From DATLLJ01 sp035537875 (GTDB lineage: Bacteria > Acidobacteriota > Vicinamibacteria > Vicinamibacterales > CAVVIG01): a DNA stretch of 64,000 bases. The stretch spans positions 1-64,000 of the forward strand of contig DATLLJ010000049.1 in assembly GCA_035537875.1 (NCBI GenBank), in the 5' to 3' direction. Below the pieces are notes generated by a model, which was given only the letters and a program-made list of their open reading frames with translations, was not told the origin of the DNA and did not search any database. The stretch's first letter is position 1. Each line of letters starts with the position of its first letter. The translations under genes and the position numbers were made by a program. Shown piece after piece: positions 25,960-37,209 of the stretch.

Positions 25960-27768
25960 CTATGCCTCGACCGAGTTCTGCGCAACACGATTCACGGGGT
26001 GGCGTCCCAGCTGCAGCTCGTAGAGCCTGGCATACGTCCCCCGTCTTGCGAGCAGTTCTTCGTGCGTTCCGGTCTCGACGATGACGCCCTCGTCCAGCAC
26101 GAAGATTCGGTCGGCGCGTCGCGCCGTCGACAGGCGATGGGCGATCGTGATGGACGTCTTCCCCGCCGTCAGACGACGGAGGGCGTCGAAAACACGCTCC
26201 TCGGACTCCGGATCGAGCGCGGCCGAGGGCTCGTCGAGGAGCAGGATGGGCGTGTTCCGGATGACCGCGCGGGCGATGGCAATCCGCTGGCGCTGGCCGC
26301 CCGAGAGCGTTTCGCCCCGCTCGCCGACGATCGTGTCGTACCCGGCCGGCATCCGCTCGATGAACTCGTGGGCATTCGCGAGCCGGGCCGCGCGGACGAT
26401 CTCCTCGCGTGTAGCCTCGGGCTTTCCGTACGCGATGTTCTGCCACACCGGTCCACGAAACAGCACGGACTCCTGCAGGACGAGGCTGATCTGGTCGCGC
26501 AGCGACTTGAGCGTGTACTCTCGCACGTCACAGCCATCGATGCGCACTGACCCATCGACCGTGTCATAGAAGCGGGGAATCAGCCCGAGCAGCGTTGACT
26601 TGCCGCCGCCGGTCGGGCCGACCAGGGCGATCGCCTCTCCGGGGGCGACCTCCATGTTGATGCCCTTGAACACCAGCTGGTCTGGCGAGTAACCGAATAT
26701 CACGTCGCGAAACTCGATGCGGCCGCGAAATGGCGCCGCGGTGCGCGCGCCTGGCAGATCGCGCACCTGACTGGCCGTATCCATCAGCTCGCCGATCCGC
26801 TCAAAGCTCACGATGGCCCTGTACACCGTGTCCGTCACCTTCGACAGATCCTTCATCGGCTTGTACATCTTTCCGAGGTACAGCACGAACACCAGCAGGC
26901 TGCCCGAAGTCAGCCGACCGGCGAGCACCAGTCGGACGCCGGTCAGCAGGACCAGGCACGTGCCGACGGCGACGATGATGTCGACGAGCGGGAGGAGCCT
27001 GGCCTTTACGCTCCGCGCACGGAGGGCCGCGTCCACGCTCTCGAGGCTTTCTTTGTCAAGACGCAGCTCTTCGTAGTCTTCCCTCCCGAACGCCTTGACA
27101 ACGCGCATCGACGAGATCGACTCCTGCACCACGGACGCGAGCTCGCTTTCCTTCTTCTTGACCTCCCGCGTCATCGTCTTGATGCGCCGCGTCAGGCGGT
27201 AGACGACCGCGAAGAGCACCGGGGCGACCGACAGCGCGACGAGCGTGAACCGCCAGTCGAGGTAGACCATGACGCCCAGCATGCCGACGAGTGTCAGCAG
27301 GTCGAACATCATGCCCAGCAGGACCGTCGAGATGAAGGACTGCGCGGCGTCGATGTCGCTGGTGAGCCGCACGACCATGTCGCCCGTCTGCCGTCGCTCG
27401 AAGAACGACATCGACAGCCGCTGCACGTGGTGGTAAAGCATGTGCCGCAGGTCGTGCATCACACGCTGGCCAACGGTGGTCGAGAGGTACTTCTCAGTAA
27501 AGGTGCTGATCGCGCCGACGGCCGCGATCGCGATCACCGCGACCGCGGAAGCGTTGAGCAGCGCGAGGCGGTCCTCTCCGACGACCGGGATGCCGGCGAG
27601 CCACGCGGGCATCGGTTTCGACTCGATGACGTAATCGAAGATCAGCTTGAGCGGAAACGGCTCGAGCAGGGCGGCGGCACTGGCGACGAGCATTGCCACG
27701 AATGCAATGGCCAGCAGCCCCCAGTGCGGGCGAACCAGGCGGGCGAACGGCAGGCCTCGCGTGGACAT
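25960..27768 (-). CDS. ABC exporter, fused permease and ATPase
   Basis: A 602-residue half-transporter of the MsbA/lipid-multidrug type. Residues 1-325 hold six membrane helices with the coupling segment FFERRQTGDMVVRLTSDID. The nucleotide-binding domain shows Walker A VGPTGGGKST near residue 397, signature LSGGQRQRIAIARA, Walker B ILLLDEP and the H-loop TIAHRLST. The middle Gly-Gly of the Walker A (PTGGGKS, usual GxGKS) is a common variant. No substrate can be read from sequence. The downstream metallophosphoesterase is 7 bases away, so the two are an operon. Confidence 0.9.
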   Translation of the reverse strand: MSTRGLPFARLVRPHWGLLAIAFVAMLVASAAALLEPFPLKLIFDYVIESKPMPAWLAGIPVVGEDRLALLNASAVAVIAIAAVGAISTFTEKYLSTTVGQRVMHDLRHMLYHHVQRLSMSFFERRQTGDMVVRLTSDIDAAQSFISTVLLGMMFDLLTLVGMLGVMVYLDWRFTLVALSVAPVLFAVVYRLTRRIKTMTREVKKKESELASVVQESISSMRVVKAFGREDYEELRLDKESLESVDAALRARSVKARLLPLVDIIVAVGTCLVLLTGVRLVLAGRLTSGSLLVFVLYLGKMYKPMKDLSKVTDTVYRAIVSFERIGELMDTASQVRDLPGARTAAPFRGRIEFRDVIFGYSPDQLVFKGINMEVAPGEAIALVGPTGGGKSTLLGLIPRFYDTVDGSVRIDGCDVREYTLKSLRDQISLVLQESVLFRGPVWQNIAYGKPEATREEIVRAARLANAHEFIERMPAGYDTIVGERGETLSGGQRQRIAIARAVIRNTPILLLDEPSAALDPESEERVFDALRRLTAGKTSITIAHRLSTARRADRIFVLDEGVIVETGTHEELLARRGTYARLYELQLGRHPVNRVAQNSVEA

Positions 27769-27958
27769 ATGGTCCGGCAGGACGAGCCGACTCTAGCGTG
27801 CTGTCACTGCCCGTCGTCCCGTTCGGTCCTGAGCCGAGGCCGGCAGCATTCCCTTCACGAAGCCCATCTTAACGCCGTTCCTCCGGCAGCTCCCGATGCC
27901 GGTCTGGTTACCCTCGGGTACCGAGGTCCACGACAACGCGACCAGGAGTAGTCCGCCG

Positions 27959-30043
27959 CTATCTCATGGTACTGGAGAGCCCCCCGGCGGCCGGAAGATA
28001 ACATGCCTGGACGTAATCGATGACCATCCGATCGGCGTTGAAGCGCCACCCCAGACTCATGATCGAGTGTTTCATGCGCCGAACCCAGCGGCGCGGGAGT
28101 CCAGCCGCATCCAATTCAAAAAACAGCGGCACGATCTCGTGCTCCAGCACTTTGTAGAGCGCGACAGCATCGCGTCGCCACTGCACGCGATCGTCCGCGT
28201 GGCTGACGTCGTCGCCAATCGCAAAGCCGTTCTCGCCGTCATAGGCTTCTGCCCACCAGCCGTCGAGGATGGACAAGTTCAAACCGCCATTCAGGACGGT
28301 CTTCTGCCCGCTCGTGCCGGAGGCTTCAAGGGGCCGCTGCGGAGTATTCAACCACACGTCGACGCCCTGTACCAGGTGACGCGCGATGTTGATGTCGTAG
28401 TCTTCGACGAAGACCACGCGTCCGGCAAATCGAGAATCGTGCGACAGCTCGCTAATCTGGCGGATCAGCTGCTTGCCGCCATCGTCACTCGGATGCGCCT
28501 TGCCCGCGAACACGAACTGGACTGGCCTTCTCGCGTCACCGCACAGGCGAGCCAGTCGGTCAGTGTCACTCAGGAGTAGGGTGGCGCGCTTATACGTCGC
28601 GAATCGGCGTGCAAACCCGATCGTCAATGCAGCCGGGTCAAGAATCGAGTGAGATTTCGTGCGTCGACGGACAAATTCCACGAGACCACGTCGCAGCAGC
28701 ATGTGCACTTCCCACAACTCTCCATCATCCAGATCGGCCAGACCTTGCCAGGTCTTCTGATCGGCCTGCCGCACGGGCCAGTCAGGCCCGAGGTGTCGGT
28801 CATAGAGAAGCCGCATCGCTGGAGCAAGCCAGGACGGAACGTGCACGCCATTTGTGATGTGCCCGATCGGCACATCCTCTTCCGACCGGGTCGGCCAGAG
28901 CTTCTGCCACATCCTTCGGCTCACATGACCGTGCAGATTGGACACGCCGTTCCGGTATCGCGAGCCCTTCAGCGCCAGCACCGTCATACAAAACGGCTCG
29001 CCCCCGTCGGCAGGGTTGACCCTGGCCAGAGCGGCGAAACGATCTCGGTCGACGCCCAGGCGTGTCCGCAGCCAGCCCAGCTCCCGCTCAATCAGGTCCA
29101 GCGCGAATCGGTCATGACCCGCCTCGACCGGCGTGTGCGTCGTGAACGCCACTTGCATCGCCGTTTCTCGAAGGGCTTCATCGAAGTGCAAGCCGTCCTC
29201 TTCGACGCGCTCGCGCACGCGCTCGAGGATCGCGAATGCGCTGTGCCCCTCGTTCAAATGGAACACCTGGGGCCGGATCCCGAGCGCCCCCAGTGCCCGC
29301 AGGCCCGCGATGCCCAGCAATATTTCCTGGCGCATCCGCGTGACCTCGTCACCTCCGTAAAGGTGAGCCGTCAAGGAGCGCATCGCCGGCGTATTGGGCT
29401 CGACATCGGCGTCGAGCAGCACCAACTGTGCCCGCCCGACGTGTGCCATCCACACGGCGGCGTGCAGCGGTCCATCGCCGCTCGGGACTTTGACCACCAG
29501 CGTGCTTCCATCGGGATTGGCGGCGTGTTTGAGCGGAAGACCGGCGAGATCCAGAGTGCCGTACTCTTCCTGTTGCCAGCCGGACTCGTTGACACGCTGC
29601 CGGAAGTAGCCGTTCGCGTAAAACAGGCCGACCCCGACGGCCGGCACTCCCAAATCCGACAGGCTCTTCAAGAAATCGCCGGCGAGGATTCCAAGGCCGC
29701 CCGAGTAGAGCGGCAGCGACTCGTGCAAACCAAACTCGGCAGAGAAGTACGCGATTGGGCTGACGAGCAGCCGTGCGGCATGCTGCCGGCACCAGGTGCG
29801 ATCGTCCGTCAGGTAGCCCTGGAGGCGCCGGAACTCGAAATTGACTCGACTCTCCAGCGAGTGCGCCTCCACCTGTCGTGTCATTGCCTCGTCGGACAGT
29901 TGCCGAAGCACACCGATAGGATTGTGGTTCGTGTCCCTCCACGCGACCGGGTCCAGATCTCGAAAAATCTCAATGACCTCCGGGTGCCACGTCCACCAGA
30001 GATCGAGCGCGAGCTGCGTGAGCCGCTCTCGCAGGGCGTGCAT
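27959..30043 (-). CDS. glgP: Alpha-glucan (glycogen/maltodextrin) phosphorylase
   Basis: A 694-residue GT35 family enzyme that cuts alpha-1,4-glucans with phosphate to give glucose 1-phosphate. It is of the shorter bacterial/archaeal type (classical phosphorylases have about 800 residues). Start ATG 30043 has GAGAGG upstream; an earlier start at 30070 is less supported. Landmarks: AYFSAEFGLHESLPLYSGGLG near the N-terminus, HLNEGHSAF and FTTHTPVEAGHD in the middle, FARRFATYKRA, and the pyridoxal-phosphate lysine region EASGTSGQKTVLNGG. A Pap/PPK2 and YHS gene lie on the other side, so the area is an energy-store neighbourhood. Confidence 0.92.
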   Translation of the reverse strand: MHALRERLTQLALDLWWTWHPEVIEIFRDLDPVAWRDTNHNPIGVLRQLSDEAMTRQVEAHSLESRVNFEFRRLQGYLTDDRTWCRQHAARLLVSPIAYFSAEFGLHESLPLYSGGLGILAGDFLKSLSDLGVPAVGVGLFYANGYFRQRVNESGWQQEEYGTLDLAGLPLKHAANPDGSTLVVKVPSGDGPLHAAVWMAHVGRAQLVLLDADVEPNTPAMRSLTAHLYGGDEVTRMRQEILLGIAGLRALGALGIRPQVFHLNEGHSAFAILERVRERVEEDGLHFDEALRETAMQVAFTTHTPVEAGHDRFALDLIERELGWLRTRLGVDRDRFAALARVNPADGGEPFCMTVLALKGSRYRNGVSNLHGHVSRRMWQKLWPTRSEEDVPIGHITNGVHVPSWLAPAMRLLYDRHLGPDWPVRQADQKTWQGLADLDDGELWEVHMLLRRGLVEFVRRRTKSHSILDPAALTIGFARRFATYKRATLLLSDTDRLARLCGDARRPVQFVFAGKAHPSDDGGKQLIRQISELSHDSRFAGRVVFVEDYDINIARHLVQGVDVWLNTPQRPLEASGTSGQKTVLNGGLNLSILDGWWAEAYDGENGFAIGDDVSHADDRVQWRRDAVALYKVLEHEIVPLFFELDAAGLPRRWVRRMKHSIMSLGWRFNADRMVIDYVQACYLPAAGGLSSTMR

Positions 30044-30234
30044 AGTCAGGTCCTCTCTTTTGCCCGTCAACCAGCGCTCGCCGGGCTGTTAAGAATGGCA
30101 GAAGCGCGCCGGGATGGCGATGCCCCTTTTGAGCGGCTGCTCCCAGGGCTTCCGGTCCTCGCATGTTCAACCGCTGTAGAATGTGGCACGCGCACGCAGT
30201 TGAAACGTTCAACCCGTGCTCGGAAGAGGGCATC

Positions 30235-30447
30235 ATGAAGAAAGACGTGGTCTGCGGCGTGCAGGTCGACGAAGATATCGCGACGAACGTGTCCGAGTAC
30301 TACGGCGAGACGTTCCATTTCTGCTCTCCGGCGTGCAAAGCCAAGTTTGACCGAAGGCCCGAGGCATACTCCAACAGCGACTCCCGAATCCGCGAGCACC
30401 TGTCGGCGGTGTTCAGGCCACCGTTCAGCAAATCGAAGCCCGGTTAG
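30235..30447 (+). CDS. YHS domain protein
   Basis: A 70-residue protein that is almost wholly a YHS domain: VCGVQVDEDIATNVSEYYGETFHFCSPACKAKFDRRPEAY. The Cys-x-Gly start, YY...FHFC and SPACKAKF carry the metal-binding cysteines; YHS and TRASH-type units bind copper, silver or heavy metals. The canonical Met-x-V after Cys is replaced by GVQV. The ATG at 30235 is the start; the longer upstream frame has no ribosome site. No transporter partner is adjacent. Confidence 0.8.
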   Translation: MKKDVVCGVQVDEDIATNVSEYYGETFHFCSPACKAKFDRRPEAYSNSDSRIREHLSAVFRPPFSKSKPG

Positions 30448-30898
30448 CTCGACCCCCGAAGTGAGGTTTCTGAGGGTCGACGGTCTCTCGGACACCGAGC
30501 GCCGTGCGAAGCTCGCAGATCTGAGCCGGGGGGAGCTCTAAACTCGTCTCGCGCGATCGAGCACAAAGCCGCACCTACAGCTGGAGATTTCTCGAACGCG
30601 ACGGGGCACCTACGTGCAGTGCGAGGCGATTTCGCTGACGCGCGGCATCCCGTTCGCGTTGCGATGGCTCGTCGGTCCGTTTGTGACCGGCATCCCTCGC
30701 GAATCGCTCGCCTTCACGCCGGAAACGACCCGCAAGACGCTCGAGAGCCGCCGGCGGACTCGTTACCCGGACATCACCACGTTGCAGCGCGCTCTGCGCT
30801 GAACGTCGCCCTCACGGCCGTGATGTCCCGACAACGCCCTGTCCAGGCGGCCGCTGCCCGGCCGCCTGGTCTCGGCTACACTGACCCCCGGTGACTCC
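30448..30898. other. Spacer with a decayed gene
   Basis: The left part (30450-30541) has an open frame ending in ADLSRGEL that resembles nothing known. The right part holds the relic listed at 30567-30802. No intact gene, promoter or terminator was found. Confidence 0.4.
30567..30802 (+). pseudogene. Frameshifted 3' relic of an acidobacterial hypothetical protein
   Basis: Two frames join across a short G-run at 30603-30606: SRTYSWRFLERDG then GTYVQCEAISLTRGIPFALRWLVGPFVTGIPRESL. I recognise this pattern (WRF.ERDGG.Y.ECE..SL.R.IP...W...P....IPRESL) from secreted hypothetical proteins common in Acidobacteriota. One G or more has been lost, and the first part of the gene is missing. Function unknown. 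Confidence 0.5.
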
Positions 30899-32406
30899 AT
30901 GTTTGAAGCTGCCGAAGTTGGACGAAAGCTTTCGAAGCGCGAATACAAGGCCCAGGTCCCGCGATTGCGATCGGAGCTCCTCGACGCGCAGCAGCAGCTC
31001 CGTCGGGCGCCCTTCCCCGTGATCGTGCTGTTTGCCGGCGTCGATACCGCCGGCAAAGGCGAGACGGTCAACCTGCTGAACGAGTGGATGGATCCGCGCT
31101 GGATCGTGACAAGGGGTTACATGGACCCGTCCAGCGACGAGCGGGAGCGCCCACGATTGTGGCGCTACTGGCGCGATCTCCCGCTTCGAGGCCGCATCGC
31201 GCTCTTCCTGAGCGCGTGGTATTCCTCGCCCATTCGCAATCGGGTCGCCGGGCGCATCACGAAAGCGGAGTTCGACCACCTCCTGGATCAGGTCAGCGCG
31301 TTCGAGCACGCCCTGGCCGACGACGGTGCAGTGATCCTGAAGTTCTGGATGCATCTCAGCAAGGCCGCGCAGAAAAAGCGGTTGAAGTCGTTCGAGAAGG
31401 ATCCGCTTCAGCGTTGGCGCGTGACGAGGGCGCAGTGGAAACACTGGCGCATGTTCGGCAAATTCGTCTCCGCCGCCGACCGCGCCATTGGACGCACCAG
31501 CACGGACCACGCCCCCTGGTACATCGTCGAGGGCGAGGACGAAGAATATCGGGCCATCGTCGTCGGAACCGAGCTGCGCGACGCGATTCGACGTGGCCTC
31601 GAGCGTGCCCGGGCCAACCAGCCGCAGCCTCGCGTCTCAACCAAGAAAGACCAGAATCGCCCGATCAGCGCGATCAAACGGGTCGAGCGCAAGTTCAACG
31701 TTCTCGAGAATCTCAACCTGAGCCAGCAGCTGAGTGACAAGCGCTTCAAGACCAGGCTCGCCGAGCAGCAGGGTCGACTCAATGGGCTCCAACGACAAGC
31801 GCACCAGCAGGGCGTCTCCACCATCGTCGTGTTCGAGGGGTGGGATGCCTCTGGCAAAGGGGGGGCAATCAGACGTGTGACCGCAGCGCTCGACGCGCGG
31901 GACTACGACGTGATTCCCGTTGCCGCGCCAACCGACGAGGAACGCGCCCATCACTATTTGTGGCGCTTCTGGCGTCACCTTTCCCGAGCCGGGCGCATGA
32001 CGATCTTCGATCGAAGCTGGTACGGTCGCGTGCTCGTCGAGCGTGTCGAGGGGTTGGCGTCGGAAGCGGAGTACATGCGCGCCTACGGTGAGATCAACCA
32101 CTTCGAGGAGCAGCTCGTGAGTCACGGCATGGTGATCGTGAAATTCTGGATGCACATCAGCAAAAACGAACAGCTCAGACGGTTTCGCGATCGCAGCCGC
32201 ACGAGCTACAAGAAGTGGAAGATCACCAAGGAGGACTGGAGGAACCGCACCCGGTGGGCGGACTATACGGTCGCGGTCAACGACATGGTGGCCCGCACCA
32301 GCACGCGCATCGCCCCCTGGGCGCTCATCCCGGGGAACGACAAGAACTTTGCCAGAGTGAAGGTCCTCACAACCTTGGCCGATCGACTGGCCGAACGGCT
32401 GCGGAA

Positions 32407-32410
<4 letters not shown>
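30899..32410 (+). CDS. pap: Polyphosphate:AMP phosphotransferase (class II PPK2, tandem domains)
   Basis: A 503-residue protein of two PPK2 domains, the layout of Pap, which phosphorylates AMP to ADP with polyphosphate. Domain one: Walker A GVDTAGKGE near residue 47 and GRIALFLSAWYSSP. Domain two: Walker A GWDASGKGGAI near residue 316, GRMTIFDRSWYGRVLVERV and KFWMHISKNEQLRRF. In class II enzymes the second domain is catalytic, and domain two keeps the lid residues (DRSWYGR), while domain one has SAWYSSP, which fits a structural role. The stop overlaps the htpG start (ATGA at 32407), so the two are coupled. Confidence 0.9.
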
Positions 32411-34344
<1,934 letters not shown>

Positions 34345-34469
34345 CTAATCGAGCTCCCACAAGCTCAGCCGTCCCCGTAACTCCGGTTGAGGCGGGAGCA
34401 CCTCATGCGATAACGTCACAGCGCACACCGAGCCAGGTTCTCGGGGTGTCAGGAAGGCGGAGGGATTCT

Positions 34470-35570
34470 ATGGCGCTTGACCGTATCGCTTGCGTGTGTG
34501 GGGGGATCGTGATCGCGTCTGCCGCCGCAACAGCGCAACAGGGAGGCGTGACAGGACCCGACCCGGCGCCTCAACAGCCAACCAGTCGTGTCATTGAACG
34601 CACCTATCCAGCAGGTGGCGTGGCGCCCTGGCGACGCGTGCTCACGCGCAGCGTGTCCGGCGTCAGCGAGGTCGTCAGCGAAGCGGTCGAAACGCCCGGC
34701 ATGGACGGCAGGCTGGGACCGTATCAAGCGACCGTGACCGAGACCACCCGTCCGGCGATCGATACGACGCGGACGACGCAAGACCTGTTCGCGTTCGGCG
34801 CGCAGCGCCAACGACGGTTGTTAGAGAGGACTGAATCGACAGAAGTCGTGTCGGGCGTAGAGACCAGCGCCACCCAGGACACCTTGGCTCCCGACCTCAA
34901 TGGCCGTCTGGCTTTGAGGTCCCGGCAGGTCGAGTTGACGAGGATGGTCGGAACCAATGCTCGCGACCGGGAATCGACCCTGCTTTTGCCGACAATCAAC
35001 GAAGCGCTCCGCGAGAGCGAGCGCACGCAGTACACCGAACGCCCGATCAGTCCGTCCGTAATCCGGCAGGACAGCAGCCGGTTGGTTCGAGATGTGAACG
35101 GCCGATGGCAATTCACCGAAACGCGAAGTCGGGACGTGCGGGACAGCGGACCCTCGGAACAGGCTGAGGAAGAGACGATTCAGCGTCCGGATGTGAGTGG
35201 CAAATTGACGGTCAGTGAAAGGAGCCTCACACGCCGCGTCACAGCAGACGGACGCGAGGACGTGGTGATCGAAACGTATCGCCGAAACTTTGAGGGACTC
35301 GTTCGAACCGACAGCGGCTTCGGACTCAGCCAGCGAGTCCGCAGGTCGTCGACGCCAACCGCCGGCGGTGGCCGGGACGTTGTCGAAGAGGTGGAAGCGC
35401 GCAATCCCGTCGCCCGCAATGACCCGATGCGAGTGATCAGACGCACCGTGGCCACCGTCCGCCCGATCGGTCCCGGCCGCTGGACCACCGAGCGGCAGGT
35501 CTTCGAGCGGGATGTGAATGGCCGGCTGGTGCTCGTCGCCACGGAGACTGAAGAGACTTCCGGGGAGTAA
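34470..35570 (+). CDS. Secreted repeat protein of unknown function
   Basis: A 366-residue protein; GGAGGG (34459-34464) supports ATG 34470, and a signal peptide ends near ATAQQ. The rest is built of degenerate repeats of about 45-55 residues. Each contains D-x-x/S-G-R/K-L/W (MDGRLGPY, DLNGRLAL, DVNGRWQF, DVSGKLTV, DVNGRLVL) and ends in a Thr/Arg/Glu-rich strand pattern (TETRSRDVR, SERSLTRR). The composition, with alternating charged and Thr/Val residues, suggests a beta-solenoid or stacked sheet. It follows htpG by 125 bases. I do not recognise a family with a known role. Confidence 0.65.
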   Translation: MALDRIACVCGGIVIASAAATAQQGGVTGPDPAPQQPTSRVIERTYPAGGVAPWRRVLTRSVSGVSEVVSEAVETPGMDGRLGPYQATVTETTRPAIDTTRTTQDLFAFGAQRQRRLLERTESTEVVSGVETSATQDTLAPDLNGRLALRSRQVELTRMVGTNARDRESTLLLPTINEALRESERTQYTERPISPSVIRQDSSRLVRDVNGRWQFTETRSRDVRDSGPSEQAEEETIQRPDVSGKLTVSERSLTRRVTADGREDVVIETYRRNFEGLVRTDSGFGLSQRVRRSSTPTAGGGRDVVEEVEARNPVARNDPMRVIRRTVATVRPIGPGRWTTERQVFERDVNGRLVLVATETEETSGE

Positions 35571-35754
35571 TGACGGTCGCGTACGAATCAGGCCCGCGCC
35601 CAATCACTTCGTGTCCAGAAAGGTCTGAAGCTCGAACTCCGTGCCCGGCGTGACATACCAGATAGCTATCTCGTAGGTGGTGTCGGCCTGGACCAACGCG
35701 CATACCGGCTGTCCCACGACCACCCAGCCGGCACATAATGGAGTCTGATCGTCG
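35571..35754. other. Short intergenic region, possible minus-strand tail
   Basis: 184 bases. A minus-strand frame reads LVQADTTYEIAIWYVTPGTEFELQTFLDTK and stops at 35608 or so. It looks protein-like, but has no start and no family I know. It may be the true C-terminal part of the lipoprotein at 35755-36270 after a frame error, or an unrelated relic. Confidence 0.3.
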
Positions 35755-36270
35755 TCACGGTACTCGTGAGAGCGTCAGAAATACCGCCGAGTAAGCGCCT
35801 GTGAAAGGCATAAACGTCTGCTCCTGCGTGGTCCAGCCCGGGGCCGACGCCCGAAGCGTCATCGGCACGCCTGGAGTGAGATTCTTGAAAAGAAAGCCGC
35901 CGCCATAGTCCCAAGCGCCACAGGGTGTCTCCTGGACCTGGTTCTCGCCCTGCCGCTGACCGGAGACCACCTGCACCGTCGCATTCTCGATGCAGCCCCC
36001 ACTGCCCTCGATCACCATGCCCCACAGCACCGCCGTTGCCGGAGCTGGCGGTCCCGGTGATGGTGTCGGTGCCGGTGCGGGTGCCGGCGACGGCACTGGT
36101 GCCGGTGCGGGCGCAGGTTCCGGCGACGGCGCTGGTCCCGGCGACGTTAGCGCTGCCGCAGCCGGACCGGTTACGCTGGTGTCGACCCCGTTGCATCCGA
36201 CGCAGAGCGCAGCCGTGAGCAGACCGGCGGCGGCGACAGACTGCGAAATGCGGGGGAACGCCGGAGCCAT
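35755..36270 (-). CDS. Lipoprotein with Pro-Ala linker and carboxypeptidase-like regulatory fold
   Basis: A 171-residue lipoprotein: lipobox LCVGC with the Cys near residue 26, then a long Pro/Ala/Ser linker (about residues 44-78) made of PAPAPAP/SPAPAP repeats. The C-terminal 90 residues resemble a carboxypeptidase regulatory-like beta sandwich (VLWGMVIEGSGGCIENATVQVV, GGGFLFKNLTPGVPMTLRASAPGW, QTFMPF). Such domains display proteins on the surface. The stop comes after LSRVP, and the downstream frame suggests the true end might be longer. Function unknown. Confidence 0.65.
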   Translation of the reverse strand: MAPAFPRISQSVAAAGLLTAALCVGCNGVDTSVTGPAAAALTSPGPAPSPEPAPAPAPVPSPAPAPAPTPSPGPPAPATAVLWGMVIEGSGGCIENATVQVVSGQRQGENQVQETPCGAWDYGGGFLFKNLTPGVPMTLRASAPGWTTQEQTFMPFTGAYSAVFLTLSRVP

Positions 36271-36419
36271 GATGACCCTCCTTCAAGCGCTGCGTCGGGC
36301 AAGCTGATGTCGACCTCTGATGACATAAACGGTTGACGGACGAATTCCGCACAGTTCGACGAACAGTTCAGCTCCGCTTTCTCCTCCCCATCGTCGGACG
36401 ATAGCAACTGTCTTCGAAG
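36271..36419. other. Spacer, no gene
   Basis: 149 bases between the lipoprotein start and the IS110 relic. Contains nothing recognisable apart from the ribosome-binding region for the lipoprotein (AGGGTC-type, 36279-36285 complement). Confidence 0.3.
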
Positions 36420-36955
36420 TCAAGCGTTCTCGGGTTGACTCATCTGCTGCCACGTCGTGTTGGTCCGCATCATGGCATTCAGGATCATGAGCAGCTTGCC
36501 GCATGCAGGCGATGAGCGCAACCTTCTTCGGCTTGCCCGAGCTCGGGAAGGTCCGCCAGCAAGGTGCGGCTCAGGACGGGACCAACGCCGGGGGCGGGGC
36601 GGAGCCGATGTTCTTTCGCCCGCCAGACCGGGCTCCGCTGGATGGTGTCATCGAGATCACGATCAACGGCCGTGATGCGGCGCTCCAGCCAGCGGATATG
36701 GCGGGGGATCTCTCGACCGATGGGCGCCGCGGCATGCTCCAAGCGATGTCCCTCGGCGGTCAGCATATCGAGGAGTTGACGGCGGCGCGTCATGAGGGCG
36801 TCCAGGTGCTGCAGCACCGCATCCGGCAGGGGACGAAGATCTGGGTGCACCCGTTCGGCAAACAGCGCGATGAGCTGAGCATCAAGTCGGTCGGTCTTGG
36901 CGAGCTGCCCGGTGGCTGTCGCGACATCGATGACCCGGAACGCGGTTAATGTCAC
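36420..36955 (-). mobile_element. IS110-family transposase relic with internal deletion
   Basis: On the minus strand: VATATGQLAKTDRLDAQLIALFAERV, RPLPDAVLQHLDALMTRRRQLLDMLTAE and PGVGPVLSRTLLADLPELG match the middle part of IS110 transposases (TGQLAKTDRLDA, GVGPVxAxTLLA..PELG). Straight after PELG the sequence jumps to GKPKKVALIACMR, and then (after a one-base shift) LLMILNAMMRTNTTWQ, which belong at the C-terminus. So about 80 residues are deleted and the first ~90 (the DEDD catalytic part) are missing. A dead insertion sequence; ends not identified. Confidence 0.75.
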
Positions 36956-37209
36956 TGGGGCCTACACGTCACACGGATCCATCTTGGCCCGGCCTTGCGG
37001 ATACGGGGTCGTGCCCCCACGCAACTGTTCGGGCTCACGACGAGACGCCGACGAGCGGAGGAGAGCCCGCCGTCTGGCGCGGTGCGCTGGATAGTCGACG
37101 CTGTTGAGACGAGTTCTCAGACCCGATCTCACCATGCTGCGATCTGTGCCGGCACTGTTGCTGACGGCAGGTTCCTGTTAGGATCCGCGCGCAAAGAAAG
37201 GAGCCGCGC
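36956..37209. other. Spacer, no gene
   Basis: 254 bases between the IS110 relic and the secreted protein gene. No frame looks coding. AAAGGAG at 37196-37202 is the ribosome-binding site for the gene at 37210. It may include an old insertion-sequence end, but no repeats were found. Confidence 0.4.
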
